From: Reticulitermes lucifugus
Taxonomy: Eukaryota > Arthropoda > Insecta > Blattodea > Rhinotermitidae
Direction of reading: 5' to 3'
Assembly: GCA_026260175.1 (NCBI GenBank)
Contig: JAKCWW010002660.1
Location: 1-54,866, forward strand
DNA length: 54,866 nt
This document shows positions 46,078 to 54,866 of this stretch, piece after piece. The notes below the pieces were generated by a model. That model saw nothing but the letters and a program-made list of their open reading frames with translations, did not search any database and had not been told where the DNA came from. The first letter of the stretch is position 1. The number at the start of each line of letters is the position of its first letter. Both the position numbers and the translations under genes were made by a program.

Positions 46078-46774
46078 AGTGTTATGAAATGTATCTGGAA
46101 GAACCGAGGAAAATCAAGAAAGCAGTCAAAACAACCACTTTCCGGTCAGAAATTTGAAACAGGAGGGTTTTCCTATAAGCAGGAGTCCTCACGTAAACAG
46201 AAACGTCGCCAAAGATATCTGAGATAATGCGTAATATCCAGCATTGTTGCGGTGAATGAAATCTGACGTATCCTGTATTTCATTTGATGTAAAATTTGAT
46301 ATTGATAGCGGAAATAAGACCCTGAATACTGCTGTTGATAACAGTGTCAAATGTGTCCCTCATTACAACGTACACAGCCACAACGCACACACATATTCCA
46401 TCAAAGCCACACTTTAAAACGTAATAATTTTTATTAATTTACAAGAGAAATATAGCTGTCACGAAATGTACGAGTATAGCTCTAATAAACACCACAGGGC
46501 ATTGCCGTGTTCACGTTTTTCTGGTTTCTTGTAATTCCAATTTAGCAGAACATTTCTCACTTCATTATTTGGAATTTGCACAGAACTTATGCCTACGTGC
46601 TGGTGCCGATCCAGATAGGATGACAAACCACTAATCGAAACTCCCTTCAGATTTCTGCCCCCGTGCATTTTCACGTAAATCGTCGCAACGTCACGCATGG
46701 AATAAAAATATAAGTAAGATACGAACACCAGAATTTCGGAATAAGAAAAAATCAAATGTTTGGCTAACTGAGTA
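46078..46774. other. Spacer with one unassigned frame
   Basis: Minus frame 46459-46755 (98 codons) includes MRDVATIYVKMHGGRNLKGV and is less low-complexity than most frames here, but I recognise no family and see no second exon. Confidence 0.35.
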
Positions 46775-46985
46775 ACTCTGTGGAATGGAATCTTTCTTGA
46801 GAACGTAAGGGTTCCTTAGACAGCTGAGAATTTCCAGGCATTTTAGGGACCCGACGGCTCACTACGATTTTTACTACAGTCCATCACGTTGTAGTTGTTC
46901 TGAACAAGATGACCTCTGTCCACGCCATCCCACCTATTTATTTGAGATCCATTTATGTATAATAATTCCATCTAACTCTAGATCT
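46775..46985 (-). mobile_element. LINE family L 3' end (reverse strand, decayed)
   Basis: Read on the minus strand: TGGATCTCAAATAAATAGGT, GGGATGGCGTGGACAGAGG (the DLQ.I.GW.G.D block with stops), a diverged stretch, then the 3' UTR AAAATGCCTGGAAATTCTCA, GCTGTCTAAG, TTACGTTCTCAAGAAAGATT and CACAGAGTTACTCAGTTAG. Every block is in the same order as in 19538-20012. Confidence 0.7.
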
Positions 46986-47873
46986 TATAAGTTCTCTCTT
47001 TCTTTCAGGTTTCCCCCAAAATTCTGCATACATTTCTCATCTCCCATATACCTACCACCTGTCCTGTTTATCTCATCCTCTTTGGTTTAATCAGCTAACA
47101 AATAGCTTCCACAAATATTCGCTTGCACATTAACACATGTCACCGAAAAACATCATGTTTTCAGTTCTCCTCCTTCGCTATTGGTCTACCCCATGTCCAA
47201 ATTCTAACTTATTATAAATTATAACTGCAAAGCGTACCATCTGTTGTAACTTGTATTCAAGATGCTGATAGCGAGAAAGGCAGCTGACAAAAGAAATTCT
47301 TCTCTTACAGCATGACAAATGTATTCTTTAAGCAGAGCCACACCAGCAGAACTGAAATCCTTACGAAGAATACGAGACACACTCATCGAATTCCACTTAT
47401 ATGCGCGCTGGGTTTGAAATTCAGTGACTGAGTCACGCTCCGGTTATTCTTATAACTGATGATACTTAAGCCAGACGGCAGTGATTCTCGAAAATATATG
47501 TCGTTATGGAGCAGTTATGGAGAGTAAACTGTGATTCATTAAGCATTGCAGGGTTGTAATTTGCCGATAAAATCTATCAAAATCTCCCTTTCAAATCAAT
47601 GGCCTGCATATTCAGTAAAATTTGGATTTCATCAAGGGTTATAATAAAAAAGAACGGATGAACTGAAGGTTTATCTGTGAAAATCGTAGCTAGTGACACC
47701 GCGGGTTAGCACGTGGTAAGTATTATGTTAACCCCTACATATGACGGCTCCATTTCTCGTTTATGTACAATGAAAGAACTTCGAAGAATTTATAAAACTT
47801 TACTGTATCGGCTGGCGTTCAATGCGTTGGGTAGAATTCGGTGCTAGGCCACCTAGAGGACTACAGATTTCTC
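46986..47873. other. AT-rich spacer
   Basis: Nothing recognised. Confidence 0.4.
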
Positions 47874-47907
47874 GACGTTTCAGTAAACACTATAATAACG
47901 TCTTCAA
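47874..47907 (-). repeat. Isolated motif TGAAGA...CTGAAACGTC (reverse strand)
   Basis: Read on the minus strand, TTGAAGACGTTATTATAGTG is followed by TTTACTGAAACGTCGAG. Both halves of the recurrent motif are present in the right order and the GAAACGTC end is exact, but the spacer stem is weak. Confidence 0.35.
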
Positions 47908-48152
47908 AATGAATACAATTGGATCGTGTAATGTTTGCCGAAATGCCGGGAAATCGTCGTTACTCCAAACAACTTAACACCGAAAGACTATTCATCGCAT
48001 TGAAGATCTAACTGTAAAAACTAGCCTTAATTGCACCTGTCGCTTTAACTCATGCTTGTGTTCTGTAGAACTAACGTGACTTCATACAATCTACTCTCAG
48101 TCTGTAGATATTAAATATTTGCGAGTCTTGAGGTTTTCATGGCCTTGCGGTT
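47908..48152. other. Spacer before an inverted-repeat element
   Basis: Nothing recognised. Confidence 0.3.
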
Positions 48153-48292
48153 GAGAATTCCTATCTTCTGGGACATGAAGCCATGTCACGGAGGTACCGG
48201 TTCCTGACGTTTCGAAGGCATTATGTTCTTTGAATCGTCCGGAACAGATTATCCAGTGACGCGGCATCATATCCCAGAAGAACAGAGTCCTC
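48153..48292. mobile_element. Small inverted-repeat element, TCTTCTGGGA family
   Basis: The left end GAGAATTCCTATCTTCTGGG (48153-48172) and the complement of the right end, GAGGACTCTGTTCTTCTGGG, continue into ACATGAAGCCATGTCAC and ATATGATGCCGCGTCAC. About 27 of 37 positions match, including TCTTCTGGGA in full. The interior GACGTTTCGAAGGCATTATG is shared with 12134-12292. It is about 140 bp, non-coding and MITE-like. The 71-codon minus frame across it is a shadow. Confidence 0.7.
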
Positions 48293-48935
48293 ATATTAAG
48301 CGTTGCTACCAATAACTAATTTTGAAAGACAAAACTTATAAGACAACAAACCCTTTCAGAACTTAATACTACAGTCTGCTGAACAAATATCAACACGTAA
48401 GCCGCTTCCAGGAAAGGCGATTACAGAATCTCGGCTTAGATATTGGCAGTCTTCTCTGGCAGCTTTTTAGCTTTTTACAGATTTCTAACAAATGCTGGGG
48501 CAGTGGATCCTCGCATACTCCCATGCTGTCATTCACGAAAAAAGTTTCTGCGCTTATACTAAACAAAGTATGACATCCATAAAGCCTGTTAAAAAAAGGT
48601 GATATATACCGACTTCATTAGCCAGAAATAGTAAGCAGTATTCCGAGATCCACGCTAAAGGGGTTATTCTCAATATGTACAGCATAAATTGCATATGTCC
48701 AAAATTTTGTTTTCTCATAATAGACATTACTCTTTTAAAAACAAGTGCATCAAGAATTGAAGAATAAAGTTTGGGTAAATATCAATTCATGACTCTCAGA
48801 AAATACACTGCGTATCTACTAAAATATCATATTTTTAAAGATTCTTAGGGAAATAATAGATATTTATTCTGAAAAATAACGTGAGAAACAAACCCTGAAG
48901 GTAAAATGCAAGTTTTGTTATGTTAAATCGGGTCG
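48293..48935. other. AT-rich spacer before a SINE
   Basis: Nothing recognised. Confidence 0.4.
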
Positions 48936-49176
48936 TACATATATAATTGCAACTCGCTGGAGGCTGCACGGTCCGGGGATGGAAACCCGGTGGGGGCGAG
49001 ATTTTTCCCACTCGTCCAGCCAGGTCTCTTTTCCGGGAGTAAAGCGGCCGGAGCGTGACGTTGACCACCCACCCCCATCTAGCGCCGAGGTTAAAGAAAG
49101 AGTAGACCTATTCCTCTACTCCCCCTCCGGGGCTCCATGGCCTGTTCTCAGGTGAAATTTACCTTTACATATATAA
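48936..49176 (+). mobile_element. tRNA-derived SINE, family A, 5'-truncated with perfect target-site duplication
   Basis: The body starts inside the tRNA-like head (AACTCGCTGGAGGCTGCACG), so the A box is missing. The rest follows 3270-3524 closely: GGTCCGGGGATGGAAACCCG (decayed B box), CGTCCAGCCAGG, AGTAAAGCGGCCGGAGCGTG, ACGTTGACCACCCACCCCCA, TAGCGCCGAGGTTAAAGAAA and TCCATGGCCTGTTCT. It lacks about 30 bp in the CCTGGGACC...ACCGGG region. A perfect 11-bp TACATATATAA flanks it (48936-48946 and 49166-49176). A truncated copy with an intact duplication shows incomplete reverse transcription at insertion. Low divergence from 3252-3524 suggests a fairly young subfamily. Confidence 0.9.
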
Positions 49177-50289
49177 ATACTATTGTACTTTAAGAACTTA
49201 AATGTTGTACTAATATGGAATAATTCCTGATAAGACTCTGTAGTGTAGTTGTGATCACTTATTCTTTGTAGTAGGACGGTCCGCGTTTCAAATTTTAACC
49301 TGAAAAACAACTACTTTAACTTGTCTCAGTTCCTCTGAGCAAACAAAGACACAAGAGATCCTAGAGAGACCCAGTAGGAATACCAAACCATCCCGTGCAA
49401 GTTAGTTTGGGCTTGAGGTTCTGGACTATTTTTTTTCGCAGGATCAATTTTTCGTATCTCAGCCAGGCTACCAAATCTCTTCACTCAGGTTCCTACATGG
49501 TCTTCGTCAGCTCCTTTAGTTAAATTCCGTGATAATACAGAGATTTTATCAAGATTACTTTTCAATCACAGTCGTTTTCAAAGCATTATTCACTAATCGT
49601 CATATCATCAACGCTGTAGATTCCACAATACTGACAACTTCATAAACGAAGTTACACAAGAAGCACTCGGGAAGTCTGCTAAATGCAGTAATTTTCCAGT
49701 GTAAAAATACTCGTACATCACTGATGGTTTTCCAATACCTTCCTGAAGTTAAATTATCTACATGTTTATTGGTAGTTTAAGGACGCTGTTAGTAGTGCAG
49801 ACTATATAGTATGATGGAATCGCAGTGAACAATGAATTTGAAAGAATATGGGAGGAGGGTATCAAGAAGCACTTGAAGACGCTGGGACACATCGCAAAGA
49901 CCTCTCAGGATAGACAGTGATGGGGTCGAGATTTGAAAGCAGGTAGTTAAATATGAAGCGAATTTGCTAACCACTAAATCGCGATGTTCAATCCGGAGGC
50001 CAGGTACTACAGCAATAGCATATGCGTCAGTTTGTGTGAAAGTCACACTGAGAGCACGAATACATCAGTTCGAACAATTTAAGCATAATATTGGCTGTAC
50101 TACCTGCTTTGACATTCGAAGGTTATGGATTTTGCTACAGAGTGTACTTACGTGTTTAATATGCTTCTTAAAATAAATAGCGACTCTCGTCCAAAACAGC
50201 ATTAAATGCCTAGTATGAGTAATGGAGATAAGATTTTTTTCTGTGAGTTAAGAACAGAATTTTTGAATAATTATTACAACGAAGAACTT
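49177..50289. other. AT-rich spacer
   Basis: Minus frame 49789-50046 and plus frame 49964-50176 have no domain. Nothing else is seen. Confidence 0.4.
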
Positions 50290-50778
50290 AGTCTTTCACA
50301 TTGAGGGAGGAAAATCGGCTGAGGGTGTTCGAGAATACGGTGCTGAGGGAAATATTTGGGCCTAAGAAGAATAAGAAGAAAGGGTACTGGAGGAAATTAC
50401 ATAACGACGAGCTTCATAATCTGTAATTCTCACCAAATGTTATTCGAATTGTCAAATGGGGAAGTGTGAGATGGGCAGGGCATTTTACAAATACACACGA
50501 GAGAAGAGGTGCGTACAGTGTTTTGGTACGGAAATATGAGGGAAAGAGGCCACTTGGAAAACCTAGTCGTAGATGATAGGATAATATTAAAATAGATCTT
50601 CAAGAAATAGGATGGAGGTATGGACGGGATTAATGTGGCTCAGTGTACGGACAAGTTGCGGGCTCTTGTAAAAGCGGTAATTAATTTCTGGTTTCATAAA
50701 ATTAGGGAAAATGCTTGACTACCTGTGGAACTATTAGATTCTCGAGACGAATCCTGCTCCATGGAGTTACTTATTATG
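50290..50778 (+). mobile_element. LINE family L 3' end (second long copy)
   Basis: Starting near 50310, ENRLRVFENTVLREIFGPKK is followed in shifted frames by WRKLHNDELHNL-type sequence, SPNVIRIVKWG, a VRWAGHFTNTHERRGAY block, KRPLGKPSRR, NIK, DLQEIGW, then the 3' UTR (GGTTTCATAAAATTAGGG, ATTAGATTCTCGAGACGAAT, CCTGCTCCATGGAGTTA). It aligns with 19538-20012 over its full length but has more stops, so it is older. It extends the recognisable coding part a few residues further 5' than the other copies. Confidence 0.85.
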
Positions 50779-52546
50779 AAAATTAACTTTGTGATTCGAG
50801 AGGGCTAAAACTACTTAAGCATAAATTAACTCTAAAAACATAGCCATTGTTCGGCTCCGAATGTTCCTTTATTGGAGGACGTCCTAAGTATTTGCGACTT
50901 TAAAGTTACGTAACGTACATTTCTTATATGGGTAGATTTTCAGACGTTTTTCAAGCTAAAGTTCTAACCTCGCCATGTGTGGAATTCGGATGTCACAATT
51001 ATGACGGTTGGTGTAACTGTGAATAAAATGTAGTTACTCTATTGTACATTAAAATGAATTGGAGATTAATTTGATAAAATGAAGCTTCATTAATTTACAG
51101 TCACCCATCGTTTCTGGGAACGAGCTTTTGTGTTTTTACACTAATTTAATCCAATAGTTTAATCTCGACAAATAGGTAAATCATTTTACCATATGATGTC
51201 AAATTATAACAGGTACTAGTTATATTCAATATAGCAGTAAATCCGACATTGTCAAGTCAGTTTCATATCTCTTAACGAGATTAATGTGACTTCATAAGCC
51301 GTTTCAATGAATGCTTTTGTTTAGGTTCGGAAGAAAAATAGTATTAATTTCTCTATGGCCTATCCCCAGAAATTTTAAGTTACTCGACATCCACTAAAAT
51401 TACAGTACCACTTCAGTGCCATCTATTGGACAGTAGATTCTTACAAAAAGACTATTCATCCTCACTCGCATTGGAGTGGCAACTTGTACTACCGAGTTTT
51501 CCAACTGTCATTAGTTCTAGGAACTGTGCAGCCATAAGTAGGATCGTTAGTTTGAACTGTATTAAAGCTGGAACATTCGTCCTGTGGTCGGTCTGCAACT
51601 GTGGTTGACAAAGTGTCTTGAAATGCAGAGAGGCAAAGAGATAGATGAAAACCGTGCTAAATGTGCGACAGAGACGCTGCAAAGAGAGAGGTGTTGTCAA
51701 GATATGCACTAAAAAGTAATGAAGGCAAGCTGATAAAAGTGACTGACAGAATATAGACGTATATTAAGAGATGGAAATGGGAGCTTAGGTTGTCTACTTT
51801 TTTTACGGAACGCATTTTATAAACCCATTTCAAGCGCATTAACAAGTGACAGCTTTCGCTCACTACAAGGACACATACAAAAAAGAATTTCGAAAACGCA
51901 TTTTACTAACTTGATCACAATATATTGGTTACTCCTACTGGCTTTTATGTTGATCTGGGACGTCTAACTAGTACAGAAAATTCATTTTGACGCCCAATTG
52001 AATTCCTATTTTTAGCCCAAATTCAGATTTAAAAATTTGCCTCTACATCTCCTAAGATATTGATTTGCTAAGAATTAAAGACGTTGAGCAAGTTTTATTA
52101 CTAACAAATAAATTTTATTCAGAAACCAGACTAGCATTATATTTGATATAATGTATGTTAATTGATCCAAAAATCTAAACACATTTTATGAAATTATAAT
52201 TGCCAGCTAAAAAAGCCGATAAAACAGCGAGTGTCAGATCGACTAAATTACCAGATAAAGAAAGTGAAATGAAGATACACAAATTAAAGAAGAAAAGAAA
52301 TGTTTTTCCGGATGTAGGCCTATATTTTCGCGGAAGAGTCATGTAACAGACAACACACAACCCACAAACATTCAATAACACAAAGGAAACATTACACTAT
52401 GTAACCTAAAGGAAGGCTCATTGTCGGAGTTGATTATTTTAAAAGTGTACGTAGGTGCTTTAATAATAACTTCATATAATCACAAAACTAATAATTAATG
52501 AAACTTTGTGTAAGCTTCAGTAACTGGCTGACTGTTGTGATTGGCC
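50779..52546. other. AT-rich stretch without recognised genes
   Basis: Overlapping opposite-strand frames at about 51426-51709 have no recognised domain. No other structure was found. Confidence 0.4.
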
Positions 52547-52578
52547 CTGAAGATTGTCCCGAAGGACTGAAACATGTC
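52547..52578 (+). ncRNA. Hammerhead-like core motif (hypothesis)
   Basis: CTGAAGA (52547-52553) fits CUGANGA. GTCC/GGAC (52556-52559/52564-52567) can pair around a CGAA loop. GAAAC (52569-52573) is followed by ATGTC. ACATGT is self-complementary, so stem III could form between two transcripts and C at 52578 would then sit at the cleavage position. Bases on either side do not pair well enough for stem I, so a decayed or purely coincidental motif is possible. No inverted partner is visible. Confidence 0.3.
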
Positions 52579-53696
52579 GAGCTGAAATAAAATAGGTACT
52601 TCATAAACGACTATTGAATTTTATTGTTTCTTGTGCGTGTAGATAAATTCAACCAATACAGTGGCGACGTTTACAGTCTGAAATCTTACAGTTCTGTATT
52701 GTGAGGGTATTCACACATGAATGAAATGGGCAGATATTTGGTCCCACTCATTCTCAACTGAAGGGTACAGGACGAATTAACACAAACTTAATTGCATAGG
52801 AACTAAAAGTGGAATAAGATAGAATATGTCTTTATTTCATGTAGCTGAATTCGTCTCTTCCAAAGAAATGATCTTAGAATGTATAAGTTAAGATAGTTAT
52901 TTATGAGATACTTTTTGGTGTTTATAAACCGTCGGACCGGTTTTTGATAATTCGCTATTGGAATGTTTTTGGTAAAAAGTGTCGGGAAATTTCTATTTTC
53001 ATTTGCCGAGGTAAAGTGTACGTACAGCTATTATCTCTGCTCCCCCAAGAAGTCTTTACGGCAAACGAGAAACTTTGCCTTTATTTGTACCGCAATATAT
53101 TCATCTAAACCAGACTGAGTGATTTAGGATATACAGGACAGCACATTTATCTCTGGATAGAAACTTTACGAATCAGTATCTTAGCTTGGATACCGGCTAT
53201 CCTGCATCTATTACGTCTTGTTTTTCCTCAAGTGTTCCAGGCAAATACGTGATAACACCCGCAAATGACAGCTGCTTCAAAGCCCTTCGAAATTCCGTCA
53301 CTTTAATCCCGTGATTTTACACTAACTGGCATTGTATAATTTCCAGAAAGTCTTTACATTATATAATAAACAAAAGCAATAATAATATTGTAGTCTAATT
53401 TGTACTGCCGCCACTCCCTCTTTTTACCACCACATAACGATATTACAGAACATACTTATTAATTTATTATTAATAAAATAAAATAACATAAATAATAACA
53501 CAATGCTTTATTAGTGAAGTCCTGACACAACAGCCAAAGAGCCAATTACGCGGACAACACAAGAACGTAAAGAAAATACATGCAATATCCAGACACAAAT
53601 ATAACACTTGAAAAATAATGAAATACCAAACAAATAACAACACGAAAAGAACAAAGTTATGTTGCTTATAATTAGCATAATTAATTTAACAAACCA
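52579..53696. other. AT-rich stretch, distal part possibly LINE 3' UTR
   Basis: About 53500-53696 lies directly 3' of the reverse-strand LINE coding remnant and may be its untranslated region. The AT-rich TAATAAAATAAAATAACATA tract near 53470-53500 has no clear poly(T) boundary. The rest is unassigned. Confidence 0.35.
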
Positions 53697-54745
53697 TTAA
53701 GTGAATAGACTTTCCACTGAATACAACAGTAACCCTAGTGATGAAATAGACGCCAAAGCGCGTCTATCGGAAGGGGAGTTGCGACGTTTAGGGTCAACTT
53801 TAAACAAGGTAAAATCTCTGAGTTTTCAGTTCGGCACACGAAGGCCGACAGTTTTCAAAATGGTAGGGTAAAATGTTGAACTATTTTAGACCTTAAGTAA
53901 AAACGTGCATTTAGATGACACCATCAAACACTTGAGGTGTGCAATCTCAAGTAATTTAAAACATTAACGTAATTGTGTTGTGATTGAAAATACGAAGATG
54001 GCAAAGAGATAAGAACTTCCGCTGGATGTGCTGAAGCTTACAGGCCTCGGTAGAAGGAATGAAGTTACACGCAACAGAGACCGTATACTAACTAATGTCC
54101 AATATATCATTAGAATTCTCTGTAGAGAGGAAAAGTAAAACGTTACTTTCCGAATTAAACCCAACAACCTAATTGCATGTGAAAATATGTGATCTATTTG
54201 ATGGCAAAAACGCAATTTGGAGGCAACAAGCTCTCCCAGATCTTTGATGCAGTCAGCACGTATAACAGACGATTCACACAATTTGTAATCGAAGCCAAGC
54301 AATTTGTTTTTTTTTAGAGAAGGGAATAACTCTGGTCTTGTTAACATTGAGCTTCATGAAGTTATAAATGTACCATCTACGAACACATATTACATGCGAT
54401 TGAAGTAACTAATTGTCATGAGCGAACTTTTTTAATGAACAATTTTGACGTAATCAGTAAATAGAAGGAAATTTGAATACCTGACCACACCACAGAGTTT
54501 GTAATGTAAATTCGTATGGTGAAGAAAGCGATCCATAGTAAAGACATGAGAAACTCTTTTGGTCAAGTAACTATGGAACCACCTTACACAACCAGCAGGT
54601 AGTCCGCAGTCGTTTCGTTTTCGAAGGAGCAGTGCATGCGGAAATAGGTGAAACTCGTTACTGAAGTCAAAGTACGTAGATATCAACCTGAGCCTGAGAA
54701 TAAGACCGGAGTAACAATGCGTAAGCTTGGTGATTCAAGTTAAAC
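53697..54745 (-). mobile_element. Reverse-transcriptase and C-terminal remnant of a non-LTR retrotransposon (Jockey/CR1-like)
   Basis: Reading leftwards, blocks occur in ORF2 order. QAQVDIYVLDFSNEF with PHALLL is the RT block around FD...H. GLPAGCVRWFHSYLT is the next block. The VPQGSVLGPLLF-type block is deleted or scrambled. Then come VVRYSNFLLFTDYVK, where the catalytic FADD has become FTDY, FMKLNVNKT, CIKDLGELVASKLRF, FSHAIRLLGLIRKVTF and, after a frameshift, CKLQHIQRKFLSLC. TILKTVGLRVPN and LRDFTLFKVDPKRRNSP end at a stop at 53697-53699. There are at least three frameshifts plus stops, one near a nine-T run at about 54307-54315. The enzyme would have copied its RNA at a nicked target site. 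It is clearly dead and differs from LINE family L in sequence and ending. The upstream part may continue past the window edge. Confidence 0.85.
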
Positions 54746-54866
54746 ACATACTGATTTATAGAACTGTATAGTACTGCGTACGAACAAGCATGTCACATGT
54801 TCAGTACAGGGCATACACAAAAGAATGGTGCGGTTTCAAAAGGCGACTCATTTTTGGACATGTTGG

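Noticed and set aside
46459..46755. 98-codon minus frame with relatively normal composition
   Set aside because: No recognisable family, no adjacent exon and no supporting context. I only mention it.
1..54866. Bacterial-style systems (operons, CRISPR, phage, toxin-antitoxin)
   Set aside because: No dense coding, no ribosome-binding sites, no regular spacer-repeat arrays. The DNA is clearly eukaryotic and repeat-rich.

Overview
This window is AT-rich eukaryotic DNA with no host gene that I can support. No open frame exceeds about 134 codons, none continues into a recognisable host protein, and no splice-linked exon chain is evident. There are no operons, ribosome-binding sites or CRISPR arrays. 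Every recognisable element is a transposable element or a tandem repeat: several kinds of tRNA-derived SINE, degenerate LINE tails, a transposase C-terminus and many short inverted-repeat elements. This mix suggests an insect. I favour a large-genome polyneopteran such as a cockroach or termite, but that assignment rests on general resemblance of the repeats and is an inference.

Left part (1-13,800). The window opens inside the C-terminus of an IS630/Tc1/mariner-type transposase. Next come a SINE with a perfect 11-bp target-site duplication (3241-3535), an older reverse-strand SINE (4350-4551), a 540-bp inverted-repeat element (5522-6058), a near-perfect 192-bp palindrome (6684-6875), a repeat with a (GACA)n tail (10405-10640), two inverted-repeat elements (12134-12292, 12663-12967) and a 60-bp minisatellite (13375-13775).

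Middle (13,800-36,700). This part is mostly unremarkable AT-rich DNA. It holds scattered SINE and LINE remnants, a pogo/Tigger-like MITE candidate (19176-19456), the best LINE tail (19538-20012), two more (GACA)n-tail repeats and a recent 64-bp tandem duplication (28145-28272).

Right part (36,700-54,866). It holds a tRNA-derived SINE with an internal 23-bp tandem duplication (39275-39578) and a reverse copy of it (41272-41460), further SINEs at 42,860-43,025, 45,769-46,066 and 48,947-49,165, and three more tails of the LINE family. At the far end lies a decayed reverse-transcriptase segment of a different LINE (53697-54745, minus strand).

The most interesting pattern is a short motif, roughly CTGAnGA, then a small hairpin or spacer, then GAAAC(GT)C. 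It recurs in whole or degenerate form at about ten places on both strands, three of them arms or ends of inverted-repeat elements. It resembles a hammerhead-ribozyme core of the kind known from Penelope-like elements. This is a hypothesis from reading the bases; covariance-model searches would decide it.
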